From assembly GCA_017561205.1 (NCBI GenBank), contig JAFZDL010000030.1, positions 1 through 32,219 of the forward strand: a stretch of DNA of 32,219 nucleotides, in the 5' to 3' direction. The DNA comes from Oscillospiraceae bacterium. Its GTDB lineage: Bacteria; Bacillota; Clostridia; Oscillospirales; Oscillospiraceae. Each line of letters opens with the position of its first letter. Positions within the stretch are counted from its first letter, which is position 1. This document shows, in pieces, positions 7,305 through 16,023 of the stretch. Both the position numbers and the translations under genes were made by a program. The notes beneath the pieces are model-generated. The model made no database searches and was not told where the DNA came from. It worked only from the letters and a program-made list of their open reading frames with translations.

Positions 7305-9119
7305 CTATTTTTTCACATAAGCCAAAGAAGTTTCCAAATACTGTTCCCAAAGGTAGGTGTTCTCACTCTTTTGCAAGTCGTAGGCTTCCCGGATACCAAT
7401 ACAGATCCGGTGTAGCTTCGCCTGCATCGTGGGCGCCCGGAACATTTCCGCATTATCAGCCAGCATAGCATTGTAAATGATGCTACGGCGGTCCTCACTG
7501 ATACTGGTCATAGCCTCTGCATCCACAAAGGCCCGGGTATTCCCCTGCAAATACTTGGGGTTCGGTTCCACATCAGCAACATTGGCATACACAAACTCTG
7601 CCGGATTCAGCGGATTCCAGCGGTCAAATTCATAGTCACGGCTATTGCCAATCACATGGCTCTCAATCGGCAGAGTCATTCCACTGATAAGAGCATCCGT
7701 CAAATCTGCTTTAGCAGAGATCAGGAACCACCAGGTTTTATTATACTGGAAACGAACCCATTCTTCCCCGCTTTCAATACTGCGAACAAAGCACAAATTG
7801 ATCGCTTTTCCTTTACCGGCATATGACGCAAAAACAGGCTTTAGTTTCTCCAGAACAGGCTTTACGCTTTCCAGCGTAGCGCGAATATTTTGCGGCTGGT
7901 GTTCTGCCACCACCTTATAATCCCCCGTTGTTTTCATTGCATTCGTGCCAATATGCACTCGAATACGATAGGTGGTCTCAAAGGTATTCGCCAGCTTTAC
8001 ACATTCTTTTAATCCCTTTTCATCGGGGTTTTCCGGTGTGTAAAACGGTCCAATATATACATTTTCATCTGTAACAGCGGACTTGGTAATATCCCACCGA
8101 AGCAGAGTCTGCTTATCTCCTTCCTGCGCAAGGATCCAAATATAAGCACCTTTAGATTGAATCGCCTTCACCGACTTGGCATCAGGCAGCACCACCTGCG
8201 CTGTGCACTTACCGGTTTTCAAGTCATAGAAAGAAAGCTCCAGGCCTTGCTCTGTCTCCTGACCAGTAACAACACCGCTCATTTCCAGCACCGGCACCAA
8301 TTGGATATCCTCTGTCGGTTGCAGCAAAAAGCTTTGTTTCTCTCCGTTTCGAGCGCCAAAAATCAGTTGTTGGGCATGAATATCCATTCTTTCGATAAAA
8401 TACTGATCCTTGAAGGTCTGCATTTTGTCAATACCCTGGTCCTGGCTGTAGGTCTGTCCGGTTTCCGAAGAGAAATACTCTGTGCGGACCTCTCCTGCAG
8501 CATCCTTTACCTGGCAAGAAAGCACATTACCATCAAAATAGTCATCAGGCAAAAGGGACTCCATAGACTTCTGCTGACGCAGCAGTCGGGACCGGGTTGC
8601 GCCGGCGGTAAGTTCCATTGCCCGGATCTCAGTACCGTTAAAATAATAAGCTTCGTTGCGGATCATACTGATCACCGGCGCGCCTTCTACATCCTCTGGC
8701 AGCACTTTCTGCGTTACCAACTGCAGCTTAGCATCCAACACTGTGACTGTTCTGGTAGTAGCGTCATAATAACCGACACCGGTGGTATAAGTGTCCATTT
8801 CTGTACTTTCAGACAGCCCGTTCACTTCTGCCTCTGTAGTCCATCCTTGTTCACCGGTCAATAGCAGCAGTTCTCCATTACCGATTACAAGCACATTTTC
8901 TCCTACAGTGGAAAGGCCAAACCATTCACCCGCTTTCAGAGAATAGCTGCGTACAGCGCCGGAGGTCTGTTTCTCCACAGCACTGCCCGGCACATACAAA
9001 CCGGGTTCGGTTGGTTGGATTGTGTCTATTGTGGGGTTGCTCTGCTCGGTTGAGGGCTGTTTCTTGGAACAGCCAGCCAGCAACATAATTGCCAGCAATA
9101 TCCATAAAAAACGTTTCAT
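7305..9119 (-). CDS. lipoprotein of unknown function
   Basis: A 604-residue predicted lipoprotein. The N-terminus MKRFLWILLAIMLLAGC is a lipoprotein signal with the lipobox cysteine at residue 17, so the mature protein should be anchored to the outer face of the membrane. Residues 30-330 look like repeated beta-strand blade segments (for example VLVIGNGELLLLTGEQGW), suggestive of a beta-propeller. The C-terminal third contains an alpha/beta region (ETTYRIRVHIGTNAM, VEPNPKYLQGNTRAF). No catalytic motif is recognised. It starts directly at the stop of the small cysteine protein (TAA then ATG) and is the last gene of a five-gene operon. Confidence 0.75.
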   Translation of the reverse strand: MKRFLWILLAIMLLAGCSKKQPSTEQSNPTIDTIQPTEPGLYVPGSAVEKQTSGAVRSYSLKAGEWFGLSTVGENVLVIGNGELLLLTGEQGWTTEAEVNGLSESTEMDTYTTGVGYYDATTRTVTVLDAKLQLVTQKVLPEDVEGAPVISMIRNEAYYFNGTEIRAMELTAGATRSRLLRQQKSMESLLPDDYFDGNVLSCQVKDAAGEVRTEYFSSETGQTYSQDQGIDKMQTFKDQYFIERMDIHAQQLIFGARNGEKQSFLLQPTEDIQLVPVLEMSGVVTGQETEQGLELSFYDLKTGKCTAQVVLPDAKSVKAIQSKGAYIWILAQEGDKQTLLRWDITKSAVTDENVYIGPFYTPENPDEKGLKECVKLANTFETTYRIRVHIGTNAMKTTGDYKVVAEHQPQNIRATLESVKPVLEKLKPVFASYAGKGKAINLCFVRSIESGEEWVRFQYNKTWWFLISAKADLTDALISGMTLPIESHVIGNSRDYEFDRWNPLNPAEFVYANVADVEPNPKYLQGNTRAFVDAEAMTSISEDRRSIIYNAMLADNAEMFRAPTMQAKLHRICIGIREAYDLQKSENTYLWEQYLETSLAYVKK

Positions 9120-9293
9120 TTACTGTCTCCTTGCCAGGGTATAGTCATCCCCTTGCCGATAATAGGGGCAACGGGCTTTGGGATTGGTGTAAAGCCTGTA
9201 CACTTCGTCCTCATCCAAGTCCATCTTGCAGTAATATTCTTCATATTCTTCATCGTAATCGTAGTGCCAACAGTTTTCGCACTGTTCTTCCAT
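9120..9293 (-). CDS. small acidic cysteine protein, DUF6472-like
   Basis: A 57-residue protein with CENC near the N-terminus, an acidic tyrosine-rich stretch (YDEEYEEYYC), DLDEDEV and a CPYYR motif near the end. Four conserved-looking cysteines suggest a small metal-binding fold. The pattern matches small Clostridia proteins that I associate with DUF6472; this comes from memory of the family, not a search. The ATG at 9293 has GGAGG eight bases upstream. The longer frame starts at a TTG inside that ribosome binding site and is rejected. Its stop abuts the lipoprotein start, indicating translational coupling. Confidence 0.75.
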   Translation of the reverse strand: MEEQCENCWHYDYDEEYEEYYCKMDLDEDEVYRLYTNPKARCPYYRQGDDYTLARRQ

Positions 9294-9309
9294 ATTGGGG
9301 GCCTCCAAA

Positions 9310-9921
9310 TCACAAAGTTTCCAGGTAACCGTTCACATCAAAGGGGCGGATCTTCTCATCTTTTCGCAGGTAAAGGGGATGGTGGGGATGTCCTTTTTTA
9401 CTGACACGCCCGGCGCAATACCAAGTCGTGCCGTATTCATTGCCCACCTCTAACATATCCCGCAGGCATACAGATAAGTAGTCGCGTTTTTCAATAATCG
9501 TACCCCAGGCAGCCCACACAGCAGGCTGATCGGATATAGAAAGCACATAGCGGAAGGCTTCCAGGTTCTCCCGGTGCAGCTGCATATTGCAGGTTTTCTC
9601 CATAACATCCGGATCGGTGGCCCGCTGGGCATAAACGTTGAACATAATAAAGCTGTCAAAGCCGTTGCCTAAGGCGATCCGCTCCACGGATTTGAGGGTA
9701 TTATCCAAATCCCCGGGCTGGGCGGTGGAGGGGTTGATGCCGATGCAGATTAAGGGGTTCTCTCCCCGGGTCCCCAAAATGTACCGGTATTCCGAGTAGA
9801 AATTAGGCGCATACAGCCATTTTTTAATATCATAGGCATCACTGGGTGTATTGGCGGCCTTCAGCGCCTGCTGAAAGGTTACCAGTTCCAGCTTATCCGT
9901 AGTAACAGAGGGAATATGCAT
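9310..9921 (-). CDS. DUF1643 domain protein
   Basis: A 203-residue protein of the DUF1643 family. The diagnostic segments are GINPSTAQPGDLDNTL, then FNVYAQRATDPDVM about 40 residues later, and the C-terminal GHPHHPLYL. The family is widespread in bacteria and phages but has no assigned biochemical role; some members resemble uracil-DNA-glycosylase-like folds. The ATG at 9921 has CAGGAG upstream. It sits 15 bases after the folate gene and 17 bases before the small cysteine protein, in the same operon. Confidence 0.85.
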   Translation of the reverse strand: MHIPSVTTDKLELVTFQQALKAANTPSDAYDIKKWLYAPNFYSEYRYILGTRGENPLICIGINPSTAQPGDLDNTLKSVERIALGNGFDSFIMFNVYAQRATDPDVMEKTCNMQLHRENLEAFRYVLSISDQPAVWAAWGTIIEKRDYLSVCLRDMLEVGNEYGTTWYCAGRVSKKGHPHHPLYLRKDEKIRPFDVNGYLETL

Positions 9922-9935
9922 ACCAATCTCCTGTT

Positions 9936-10469
9936 TTATGCCCAGATCACCATATCCACGGGAATATCAAATTCCTCTGTGTCCAAGTGGGCATACATTT
10001 GAAAATCATAGCACAAAGCTACGGTGGGGTGTTCCGGTTCAGCTGTCAGAAATTTATCGTAAAAGCCGCCACCATAGCCAATCCGGTGGCCGGCTTCGTC
10101 AAAGGCCAACCCCGGCATCAGCACCAATGCAGTCTTGTCATCGGCTACAGGCGCATCGGCGACAGGCTCAGGAATACCCATTGCGTTTTTCTCTACCCGG
10201 GTCAGGTCATCTAAGTATATGAATTGCATTGTATCCCCATAGACCTTGGGTACAGCAACCATCTTGCCGTCACGGATAGCCCGCTCCAAAATAGGCACAG
10301 TTCGAACCTCCTGGTTATAGGGCATATAACCGTAGACAGTCTTTGCCTGCCGATAGGCATCGGTCTGCGCAAACAGTTCGCCTAAGCGGGCGCTGCGCTC
10401 TTTGATTTCCGACAGAGACATTGCTCTTTTCTTTTCCCGGATTTCTCTGCGCAAAGCGGATTTATCCAT
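9936..10469 (-). CDS. 5-formyltetrahydrofolate cyclo-ligase
   Basis: A 177-residue enzyme that converts 5-formyl-THF to 5,10-methenyl-THF using ATP. The family signature is seen in LVLMPGLAFDEAGHRIGYGG followed by GFYDKFL. The N-terminal basic helix (ALRREIREKKRAM) and GIPEP in mid-protein are also typical. The ATG at 10469 has AGGAGG upstream and overlaps the end of the regulator gene by eight bases, so the two are translationally linked. Length is normal for the family. Confidence 0.93.
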   Translation of the reverse strand: MDKSALRREIREKKRAMSLSEIKERSARLGELFAQTDAYRQAKTVYGYMPYNQEVRTVPILERAIRDGKMVAVPKVYGDTMQFIYLDDLTRVEKNAMGIPEPVADAPVADDKTALVLMPGLAFDEAGHRIGYGGGFYDKFLTAEPEHPTVALCYDFQMYAHLDTEEFDIPVDMVIWA

Positions 10470-11109
10470 TCTGCTCCTCCTTGGGCTTGCGGATCATACG
10501 GAACCACAAAAGCACTGCAATCTGACCGGGAACACCCAGCAGGAACAGCTTCCATACATTCTCCTGCAAAAACAGCAGCAGCGACAAATACAAGCTCAGC
10601 AAGACACCCCATACCATAACGGAAATCAGCGTCTTATTCCAACGGAAATCCCGCCAGACAGACAGCAAGCTCAGCCGCACGATGGCATCGGCAGGTATGG
10701 CATAGATAAAGGCGATCCAACTTTTTTCAATACCCAAAGAAGAGATCACCACAAAAGCCAAAAGAGCCACAAACCACACAAGCAGAGAGCTAAGGCCCAA
10801 GATACTTTTTTTGTCTGCTTTACGCTTAAGCGTCTTCTCCACTGCCTTTTCCATCTTCCCCACCACAGTGCCCGTGTTGTCCGGCAGGCGGTTTGGATCA
10901 GAAAGCAGATCGTCCACCTTTACGCCAAACAGTTCCGCAAGCTGCATGAGTGTCAGCACATCTGGAATGGACTCGCCCCGCTCCCATTTGGAAACGGCTT
11001 TGTCGGAATAATTCAGTTTCTCCGCAAGACCGGCCTGGGTCAGGCCCATACCCTTGCGGTGTGTCATAATATGTATACCAAGATATTGTTTCAGCTTTTC
11101 GTCGTTCAT
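10462..11109 (-). CDS. XRE-family regulator with C-terminal membrane domain
   Basis: A 215-residue protein. Residues 5-60 form a lambda-repressor-type helix-turn-helix (GLTQAGLAEKLNYSDKAVSKWERG, recognition helix SDKAVSKWE). After a charged linker, residues 105-205 contain four hydrophobic segments consistent with membrane helices. Such membrane-tethered XRE proteins are common in Firmicutes; their signals are mostly unknown. It is the first gene of the operon with the folate enzyme, and it has its own promoter. The ATG at 11109 is preceded by GGAGGG. Confidence 0.88.
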   Translation of the reverse strand: MNDEKLKQYLGIHIMTHRKGMGLTQAGLAEKLNYSDKAVSKWERGESIPDVLTLMQLAELFGVKVDDLLSDPNRLPDNTGTVVGKMEKAVEKTLKRKADKKSILGLSSLLVWFVALLAFVVISSLGIEKSWIAFIYAIPADAIVRLSLLSVWRDFRWNKTLISVMVWGVLLSLYLSLLLFLQENVWKLFLLGVPGQIAVLLWFRMIRKPKEEQNG

Positions 11110-11136
11110 ATTTCCCTCCGGGATATAGTTTCTTTC

Positions 11137-11165
11137 ATTTTAACAGAAAACAGAAAAGATTTCAA
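11137..11165 (-). promoter_or_regulatory. promoter of the XRE-led operon
   Basis: On the minus strand, TTGAAA (11160-11165), a 17-base spacer and TAAAAT (11137-11142), about 30 bases upstream of the XRE start. Confidence 0.5.
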
Positions 11166-11211
11166 CCATAGAAACATGTGCACCTTTGCGTGTTGTCTGA
11201 AAAAAATTTGT

Positions 11212-11315
11212 CATTCCGAGCCAGTGCGCACACTGGCGTGGGAATCTCCAAGAACAAAGACAGTTCTTTAGATTGCCACACCAGTGACATCGGCCACTGG
11301 TTCACAATGACAAAA
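11212..11315. repeat. REP-like palindromic intergenic repeat
   Basis: A composite element starting and ending with complementary CATT.../...AATG sequence. It contains CCAGTGcgcaCACTGG and, further on, ACCAGTGacatcggcCACTGGT. It carries no open frame. The form GTCATTCCGAG...GGAATCTCC / AGATTGCCAC...CAATGAC resembles dispersed palindromic repeats of gut Clostridia. Related sequence occurs again at 13322-13535. Confidence 0.6.
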
Positions 11316-11321
11316 CAATTG

Positions 11322-11735
11322 TTACTTTTCCGGGAACAGCTGTTGGTAGCAGTATTTCATTATCGCGCTTCGGGTGACGATGCCGATAAAAGCATCCTTA
11401 TCGTCAACCACCGGCACAAAGTTTTGACCGCTGGCCCGTTGGACCAGGTCGTGCATATCGGTAGTGACACGGACGGGTACATTGTCCTTCCGGCGATCGA
11501 TCTCCATAATCTTTCTGGCCTCTGCCTGGCGCATATCCATATAACACAAATTCTTCAGCGCCCATAGCAGGTCGCCCTCGGTAACGGTGCCACGGTACTC
11601 GCCCCGCTTGTTGAGAATGGGCAAAGCTGCATAGCCGGCAGATTCCATTTTTTCCAGCGCTTGACGGATGGTGTAATCATCATATACCAAGGCGCACATT
11701 GCCTTGGGTGTTAAGAAAAACAATATGTTATTCAT
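11322..11735 (-). CDS. CBS-domain pair protein
   Basis: A 137-residue protein made almost entirely of two CBS domains: the first around ALVYDDYTIRQALEKMESAG and the second around VRVTTDMHDLVQRASGQNF, ending in VDDKDAFIGIVTRSAIM. Such stand-alone Bateman modules bind adenine nucleotides and act as regulatory subunits, but the partner is not evident. The ATG at 11735 has GGGAGG eight bases upstream. The open frame extends about 50 codons further upstream, but that part is AT-rich, overlaps the promoter and lacks homology, so it is excluded. Confidence 0.88.
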   Translation of the reverse strand: MNNILFFLTPKAMCALVYDDYTIRQALEKMESAGYAALPILNKRGEYRGTVTEGDLLWALKNLCYMDMRQAEARKIMEIDRRKDNVPVRVTTDMHDLVQRASGQNFVPVVDDKDAFIGIVTRSAIMKYCYQQLFPEK

Positions 11736-11780
11736 ATAGGTTCCTCCCATAAGTATGGCGGCTTCCCTGCCGCCACTAAC

Positions 11781-11789
11781 ATTATAGCA
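11781..11789 (-). promoter_or_regulatory. extended -10 promoter of the CBS gene
   Basis: On the minus strand the sequence reads TGCTATAAT, an extended -10 element (TATAAT at 11781-11786), about 45 bases upstream of the start codon. No good -35 is seen. The rest of 11790-11970 shows no gene. Confidence 0.45.
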
Positions 11790-11976
11790 TAGATTTTCGA
11801 AATATGCATCAAAACTTTTTGTAAATTTCCTGTAACGATGCCAAATTTTGTAGTCCATTTTTGTGCAAGTTGCACATTCTACTGATGAATTCAACGGCTC
11901 TACACCGGATAGAATAGCTTTTCTACCGTTGCGGGAGAGAAAATGTTGTGGTGTAGGGTGCCTTTTTTCTGCCGGG

Positions 11977-11985
11977 TGGTATAAT
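11977..11985 (+). promoter_or_regulatory. extended -10 promoter of the hemolysin III family gene
   Basis: The sequence TGGTATAAT (TATAAT at 11980-11985) is an extended -10 about 27 bases upstream of the ATG. No convincing -35 is present. Confidence 0.45.
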
Positions 11986-12011
11986 GATTACAGCAAGAAA
12001 GGGGCGATATA

Positions 12012-12686
12012 ATGGCAAAACGCATTAAGCTTCGGGACAGGCTTCTGCCTAACTACTCCCGGGGTGAGGAGATTATGAATATGGTGACCCACATCGTGGC
12101 CGGTGGATTGGGTGTATTGATTTTAGTGGCCTGTGTGTTAAAATCCGCCCTGGGCGGCAATATCCCCGGGGTCATTGGTTCTGCCATTTACGGCGGTATG
12201 ATGATTACACTCTACTGTATGTCCAGCATCTATCACGGCCTGCATCCGGGCACCGGCAAGAAGGTGATGCAGGTCATCGATCACTGCACCATTTACTTTC
12301 TGATTTGCGGCACTTACACCCCCATAATGCTGTCAGCATTTGTGCCGGTATATCCGGTGATCGGTTGGAGCGTGCTAATTGCGGAATGGTCATTGGCATT
12401 TTTGGCCGGTACGCTCACAGCCATCGACCTTAAGAAATACAACGCCTTTTCTATGGTCTGCTATATTCTAATGGGATGGGGTATTATCTTCTTTCTGCCA
12501 CAAGCAATGGCAGTACTGACAAAGCCGGGTTTTCTTCTGCTCCTGTTCGGCGGCATTGCCTACACCGTCGGTGCTGTGCTCTATGGCATCGGCTCTAAAA
12601 TGCCCTGGATGCACTCGGTATTCCACATCTTCGTGGTACTGGGAAGTGTACTGCAATTCCTGTCCATATTCTTCTATGCTCTATAA
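12012..12686 (+). CDS. hemolysin III / PAQR family membrane protein
   Basis: A 224-residue protein with seven hydrophobic segments. Family motifs are EEIMNMVTHIVAGGLG at the first helix, SSIYHGLH after the second, DHCTIYFLICGTYTP at the third and MHSVFHIFVVLGS at the last. The conserved histidines in YHG and HSVFH probably bind a metal, as in adiponectin-receptor-like hydrolases. The bacterial function is uncertain despite the name. The ATG at 12012 is preceded by AAAGGGG. It is monocistronic from its own extended -10 promoter, with no obvious terminator before the next promoter. Confidence 0.9.
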   Translation: MAKRIKLRDRLLPNYSRGEEIMNMVTHIVAGGLGVLILVACVLKSALGGNIPGVIGSAIYGGMMITLYCMSSIYHGLHPGTGKKVMQVIDHCTIYFLICGTYTPIMLSAFVPVYPVIGWSVLIAEWSLAFLAGTLTAIDLKKYNAFSMVCYILMGWGIIFFLPQAMAVLTKPGFLLLLFGGIAYTVGAVLYGIGSKMPWMHSVFHIFVVLGSVLQFLSIFFYAL

Positions 12687-12691
12687 AACAC

Positions 12692-12720
12692 TGTACAAGT
12701 CCCTGCGTGTATGATACAAT
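12692..12720 (+). promoter_or_regulatory. promoter of the downstream hypothetical gene
   Basis: TGTACA (12692-12697), a 17-base spacer and TACAAT (12715-12720), lying directly after the stop of the hemolysin III family gene. Confidence 0.45.
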
Positions 12721-12744
12721 ACACTCAGAAAGCGGGGTGTTTTG

Positions 12745-13305
12745 ATGAACTCTTTACAAATCTTGATGCTCATCGCGTTGGTCGTGATGGTATGCATCGT
12801 TTTAAGCTTTGTTGTTAAGCGGATTTGGCTTTTTGCTGTTCTGCGAAAATTTGCGAAAAAACATGGCTACACCTGCAAACTACCCCTTTCCTATTTGTTG
12901 CCCAATAACCGTAACAAGCATTTTGTGCAGATTGAAACCGGCAACACAGTATATAGCATTAAGCTGTTTGGTCTTTTGCGAAAGCACTGCCATATTCATT
13001 TTTGGAGCACGAAAGAATATTCTATAGAGTGGTATTTCACCCGGCACGGCCTGGACTTTACGAAGACCCCCTTTGAGTTGCTGGCCGGTGCCAAGAGCAG
13101 AAGTTTAGGGAACGGGAAATGGACTACCAACAGTGAAAAAGAAGTCATTCCTGTTTTGCTCATCTCCCCCACTCACGCCCCGGTAATGCTAACAACGACC
13201 GATGTGAATCATTGGGAACATCTGCGGGCAGGAGAGAAGATCGAAGATGTGCTGTTTGCGGATTTGGATTTTCTACTGCGGTTTATTGAGAATCGGGAGA
13301 AATGA
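12745..13305 (+). CDS. hypothetical membrane-anchored protein
   Basis: A 186-residue protein of unknown function. Residues 5-30 form one hydrophobic helix followed by positive charges (VKRIWLFAVLRKFAKKHG), predicting a single N-terminal anchor with a cytoplasmic body of about 150 residues. The body is mixed alpha/beta (FVQIETGNTVYSIKLFGLLR, KEVIPVLLISPTHAPVMLT). No cysteines or catalytic motif stand out. The ATG at 12745 follows a weak GCGGGG ribosome binding site. I do not recognise a family. Confidence 0.65.
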   Translation: MNSLQILMLIALVVMVCIVLSFVVKRIWLFAVLRKFAKKHGYTCKLPLSYLLPNNRNKHFVQIETGNTVYSIKLFGLLRKHCHIHFWSTKEYSIEWYFTRHGLDFTKTPFELLAGAKSRSLGNGKWTTNSEKEVIPVLLISPTHAPVMLTTTDVNHWEHLRAGEKIEDVLFADLDFLLRFIENREK

Positions 13306-13321
13306 ATCCCCCATATCAAGA

Positions 13322-13535
13322 CGGTGTTGTCATCCTGAGCGACTAAAAGGAGTCGAAGGATCCTCGCACCGAATATATACTTAGCAGTACCCATAATGCG
13401 TAGATTCTTCGACTCGCTGCGCTCGCTCAGAATGACGAGAATTTCTTTACCTCGTGACACAAACCCCGTCCTACGAACAGGAATGATACATCTACATGAG
13501 ATTGCCACGTCGCTTCGCTCCTCGCAATGACGTGG
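13322..13535. repeat. cluster of REP-like palindromic repeats
   Basis: Two or three palindromic units in a gene-free gap. One runs from GTCATCCTGAGCGACT (near 13328) to TCGACTCGCTGCGCTCGCTC with AGAATGACG (to 13438). Another contains ATTGCCACGTCGCTTCG, CTCCTCGCAATGACGTGGC (13501-13536). Each can fold into a stem with short GCTTCG-like turns. They look like non-coding dispersed repeats between convergent genes. Confidence 0.6.
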
Positions 13536-13542
13536 CTATAGA

Positions 13543-13572
13543 AAAAGAGCGTGTCGGTTGACACGCTCTTTT
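13543..13572. terminator. strong terminator after ftsH
   Basis: Thirteen-base stem AAAAGAGCGTGTC / GACACGCTCTTTT with a four-base loop, usable in both directions. It ends the gdpP-to-ftsH operon. Confidence 0.85.
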
Positions 13573-13574
13573 GT

Positions 13575-15449
13575 TTATTCTTCTTCGGTTTTTGCAAAAT
13601 CAAACAAGGTGGATTTCTCGGCTTCGCCGATTTCCTTACCTGCCATGCAGTCAGCAAACTGCTTGCCGGTCATGGTTTCGTTCTCCAGGAGGTATTCAAC
13701 CACCTTCTTCATCTTGTCCGCATCACGGGTAAGGATCTCACGGCAGTGGTCATAAGCCTTATCCATCAAAGCCTTGACCTCGTCGTCAATGGTGCCGGCA
13801 ACCTTTTCGGAATACCCTTTTACCTTCTCATAATCACGGCCAATGAACAGCTCATCGCCGCCGGTGTAGGACACAGTGCCCAAGCTCTCGCACATACCGT
13901 ACCGGGCAATCATATCACGGGCCAGCTTGGAGGCTCTGTCAATATCGTTGGATGCGCCGGTGGAAATATCCTTTAAGAACAAAGCCTCCGCCACACGGCC
14001 ACCCAACAAACCAACGATCTGCTCGTACATCTCGTTGCGGGTCAGATGGTTGCTGTCTTCCTTGGGTTGGGTCCAGGTCAGGCCCAAAGCATGGCCACGG
14101 GGAATAATAGAAATCTGGTGGACAGGATCGTGGGTAGGCAGGCTATGCATGGCAACTGCGTGACCGGCCTCGTGAACAGCGGTGATTTGCAGATCCTTTT
14201 TCAGACGGACACGGCTCCGTTTTTCCGGGCCTGCCAGGATCTTCATCATGGCTTCGTTCATATCATCCATATTCAGCACCGGGCGATTCTCCCGGGCTGC
14301 CAGGATGGCGGCTTCGTTCAGAAGGTTTGCCAGGTCTGCGCCGGTGAAACCGGAAGTGGACAGTGCGATGGTCTTGAGGGAAACAGAATCGTCCAGTTTC
14401 TTATCCTTTGCGTGGACCTTGAGAATCTCCTCACGGCCCTTGGCATCGGGGGCATTCACATAGATCTGCCGGTCAAAACGGCCGGGACGGAGCAGCGCAG
14501 GATCCAGGATATCCGGGCGGTTGGTGGCTGCCAAGACAATAACACCTTCTGTTCTGCTGAAGCCGTCCATCTCTACCAGCAGCTGGTTTAGGGTCTGCTC
14601 ACGCTCATCGTGACCGCCACCCATACCGGATCCGCGCTTACGGCCCACAGCATCGATCTCATCGATAAAGATGATAGCCGGCGCGATCTTCTTGGCCTGT
14701 GCAAACAGGTCGCGGACACGGCTTGCGCCCACGCCCACATACATTTCCATAAAATCGGAGCCGGAGATGGAAAGAAATTGCACGTCCGCCTCACCTGCCA
14801 CTGCGCGGGCCAGCATAGTCTTACCGGTACCGGGCGCGCCGGAAAGCAAAATACCATGGGGGATTTTTGCGCCAATGTCAGCAAATTTCTTGGGATTACG
14901 GAGGAAGTCAACAACCTCCTGCAGCTCAGCCTTCTCCTCATCCACACCGGCCACATCGGCAAATGTGACTTTCTTTCCGCCGGGTTGGCCGTGGCCGACA
15001 CGGGCTCTGCCAAAATTAGCCATTGGATTATTCTGATTTGCACGGCCCATCAGCAACGCCCAGACCGCCAGGATCACAAGGCCCGCCACAATGATGGGAA
15101 ATACATAGTCCCAAGGGGAAGTCTTTTCCCCTGCAACAAGGTCATAGCTTTCCAATGTACCGTTCTTGGTTTGCTCCTCCAAAGTGGTCTGCATACTCTG
15201 CAGAAATCCCTCCGGGTCAGCCAGCTTGCCAACAAGTTCCGTCTTGCCTTCGTAAGGGGTATGCAGCCACAGCTGGATATACTCCCCTTCCACAACAAAA
15301 CGTTTCACCTGGCCTTGCTGGATCATAGTTGTTATTTGGGAACGAGTGATATTATCCACTCTGTTACCAAACAGGCCAAATATCCAAGAAAACAACAAGG
15401 CCAAAATAGCAACATAAAAAATGACAGTTGTCAGTTTCAGTTTCTTCAA
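13575..15449 (-). CDS. ftsH: ATP-dependent zinc metalloprotease FtsH
   Basis: A 624-residue membrane AAA+ protease. Membrane helices lie at residues 7-27 and 115-134, flanking an extracytoplasmic domain. The Walker A motif GAPGTGKT is at 204-211, Walker [10 protein letters not shown] at 259-267, the second region of homology around RPGRFDRQI at 321-329 and the zinc-binding HEAGH at 426-430. Length is normal. The start is TTG at 15449, with AAGGAG at 15461-15466 overlapping the hpt stop, so translation follows hpt. The tilS-hpt-ftsH order is conserved in Firmicutes. It degrades misassembled membrane proteins and regulatory substrates. Confidence 0.96.
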   Translation of the reverse strand: MKKLKLTTVIFYVAILALLFSWIFGLFGNRVDNITRSQITTMIQQGQVKRFVVEGEYIQLWLHTPYEGKTELVGKLADPEGFLQSMQTTLEEQTKNGTLESYDLVAGEKTSPWDYVFPIIVAGLVILAVWALLMGRANQNNPMANFGRARVGHGQPGGKKVTFADVAGVDEEKAELQEVVDFLRNPKKFADIGAKIPHGILLSGAPGTGKTMLARAVAGEADVQFLSISGSDFMEMYVGVGASRVRDLFAQAKKIAPAIIFIDEIDAVGRKRGSGMGGGHDEREQTLNQLLVEMDGFSRTEGVIVLAATNRPDILDPALLRPGRFDRQIYVNAPDAKGREEILKVHAKDKKLDDSVSLKTIALSTSGFTGADLANLLNEAAILAARENRPVLNMDDMNEAMMKILAGPEKRSRVRLKKDLQITAVHEAGHAVAMHSLPTHDPVHQISIIPRGHALGLTWTQPKEDSNHLTRNEMYEQIVGLLGGRVAEALFLKDISTGASNDIDRASKLARDMIARYGMCESLGTVSYTGGDELFIGRDYEKVKGYSEKVAGTIDDEVKALMDKAYDHCREILTRDADKMKKVVEYLLENETMTGKQFADCMAGKEIGEAEKSTLFDFAKTEEE

Positions 15450-15464
15450 AACGATATTTTCTCC

Positions 15465-16007
15465 TTATTTCTCATATGCTTCCGGTTTCAGGACACCTAC
15501 ATAGGGAAGATTCCGGTAATGTTCATTAAAGTCCAGGCCATAGCCCACCACGAACTCGTTGGGAATAGTAAAGCCAACATACTCCGGCTGCAAGGTGATG
15601 CCCTCTACCCGCCGTTCCGGCTTATCCAGCAATGTACAGATCTTCAAGGACGCAGGCTCTTTGCTCAGCAAATACTTGTAAGTAAAATCCAGGGAACGAC
15701 CGGTATCGTAAATGTCCTCCAGGATCACCACGTGGCGGCCCTTGATATCCACGGACAGATCCTTCTTCACTGCCACATTGCCGGAAGAATTGGTTCCGCC
15801 ATAGGAAGACAGGCACATAAAATCGATCTCACAGGGAATGCTTATTCTGCGGACCATATCCGCAAAGAAGATCACAACGCCCTTCAAAACGCCCACAAAA
15901 ACCGGGTCTTTGTCGGCATATTCGGCAGAAATCTGGGCTGCCATTTCCTTTACTTTTGCCCGGATCTGCTCCTGGCTGACGAGAACCTTCTCAATGTTCT
16001 TTTCCAT
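15465..16007 (-). CDS. hpt: hypoxanthine phosphoribosyltransferase
   Basis: A 180-residue purine-salvage enzyme that makes IMP/GMP from hypoxanthine/guanine and PRPP. The PRPP-binding motif VVILEDIYDTGRSL lies mid-protein, with VGVLKGVVIFFADM upstream and the C-terminal YVGVLKPE typical of bacterial HPRT. The ATG at 16007 is preceded by GAGAGG. It is 17 bases after tilS and its stop overlaps the ftsH ribosome binding site, as in the classical tilS-hpt-ftsH cluster. Confidence 0.95.
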   Translation of the reverse strand: MEKNIEKVLVSQEQIRAKVKEMAAQISAEYADKDPVFVGVLKGVVIFFADMVRRISIPCEIDFMCLSSYGGTNSSGNVAVKKDLSVDIKGRHVVILEDIYDTGRSLDFTYKYLLSKEPASLKICTLLDKPERRVEGITLQPEYVGFTIPNEFVVGYGLDFNEHYRNLPYVGVLKPEAYEK

Positions 16008-16023
16008 AAGGGAACCTCTCTAT

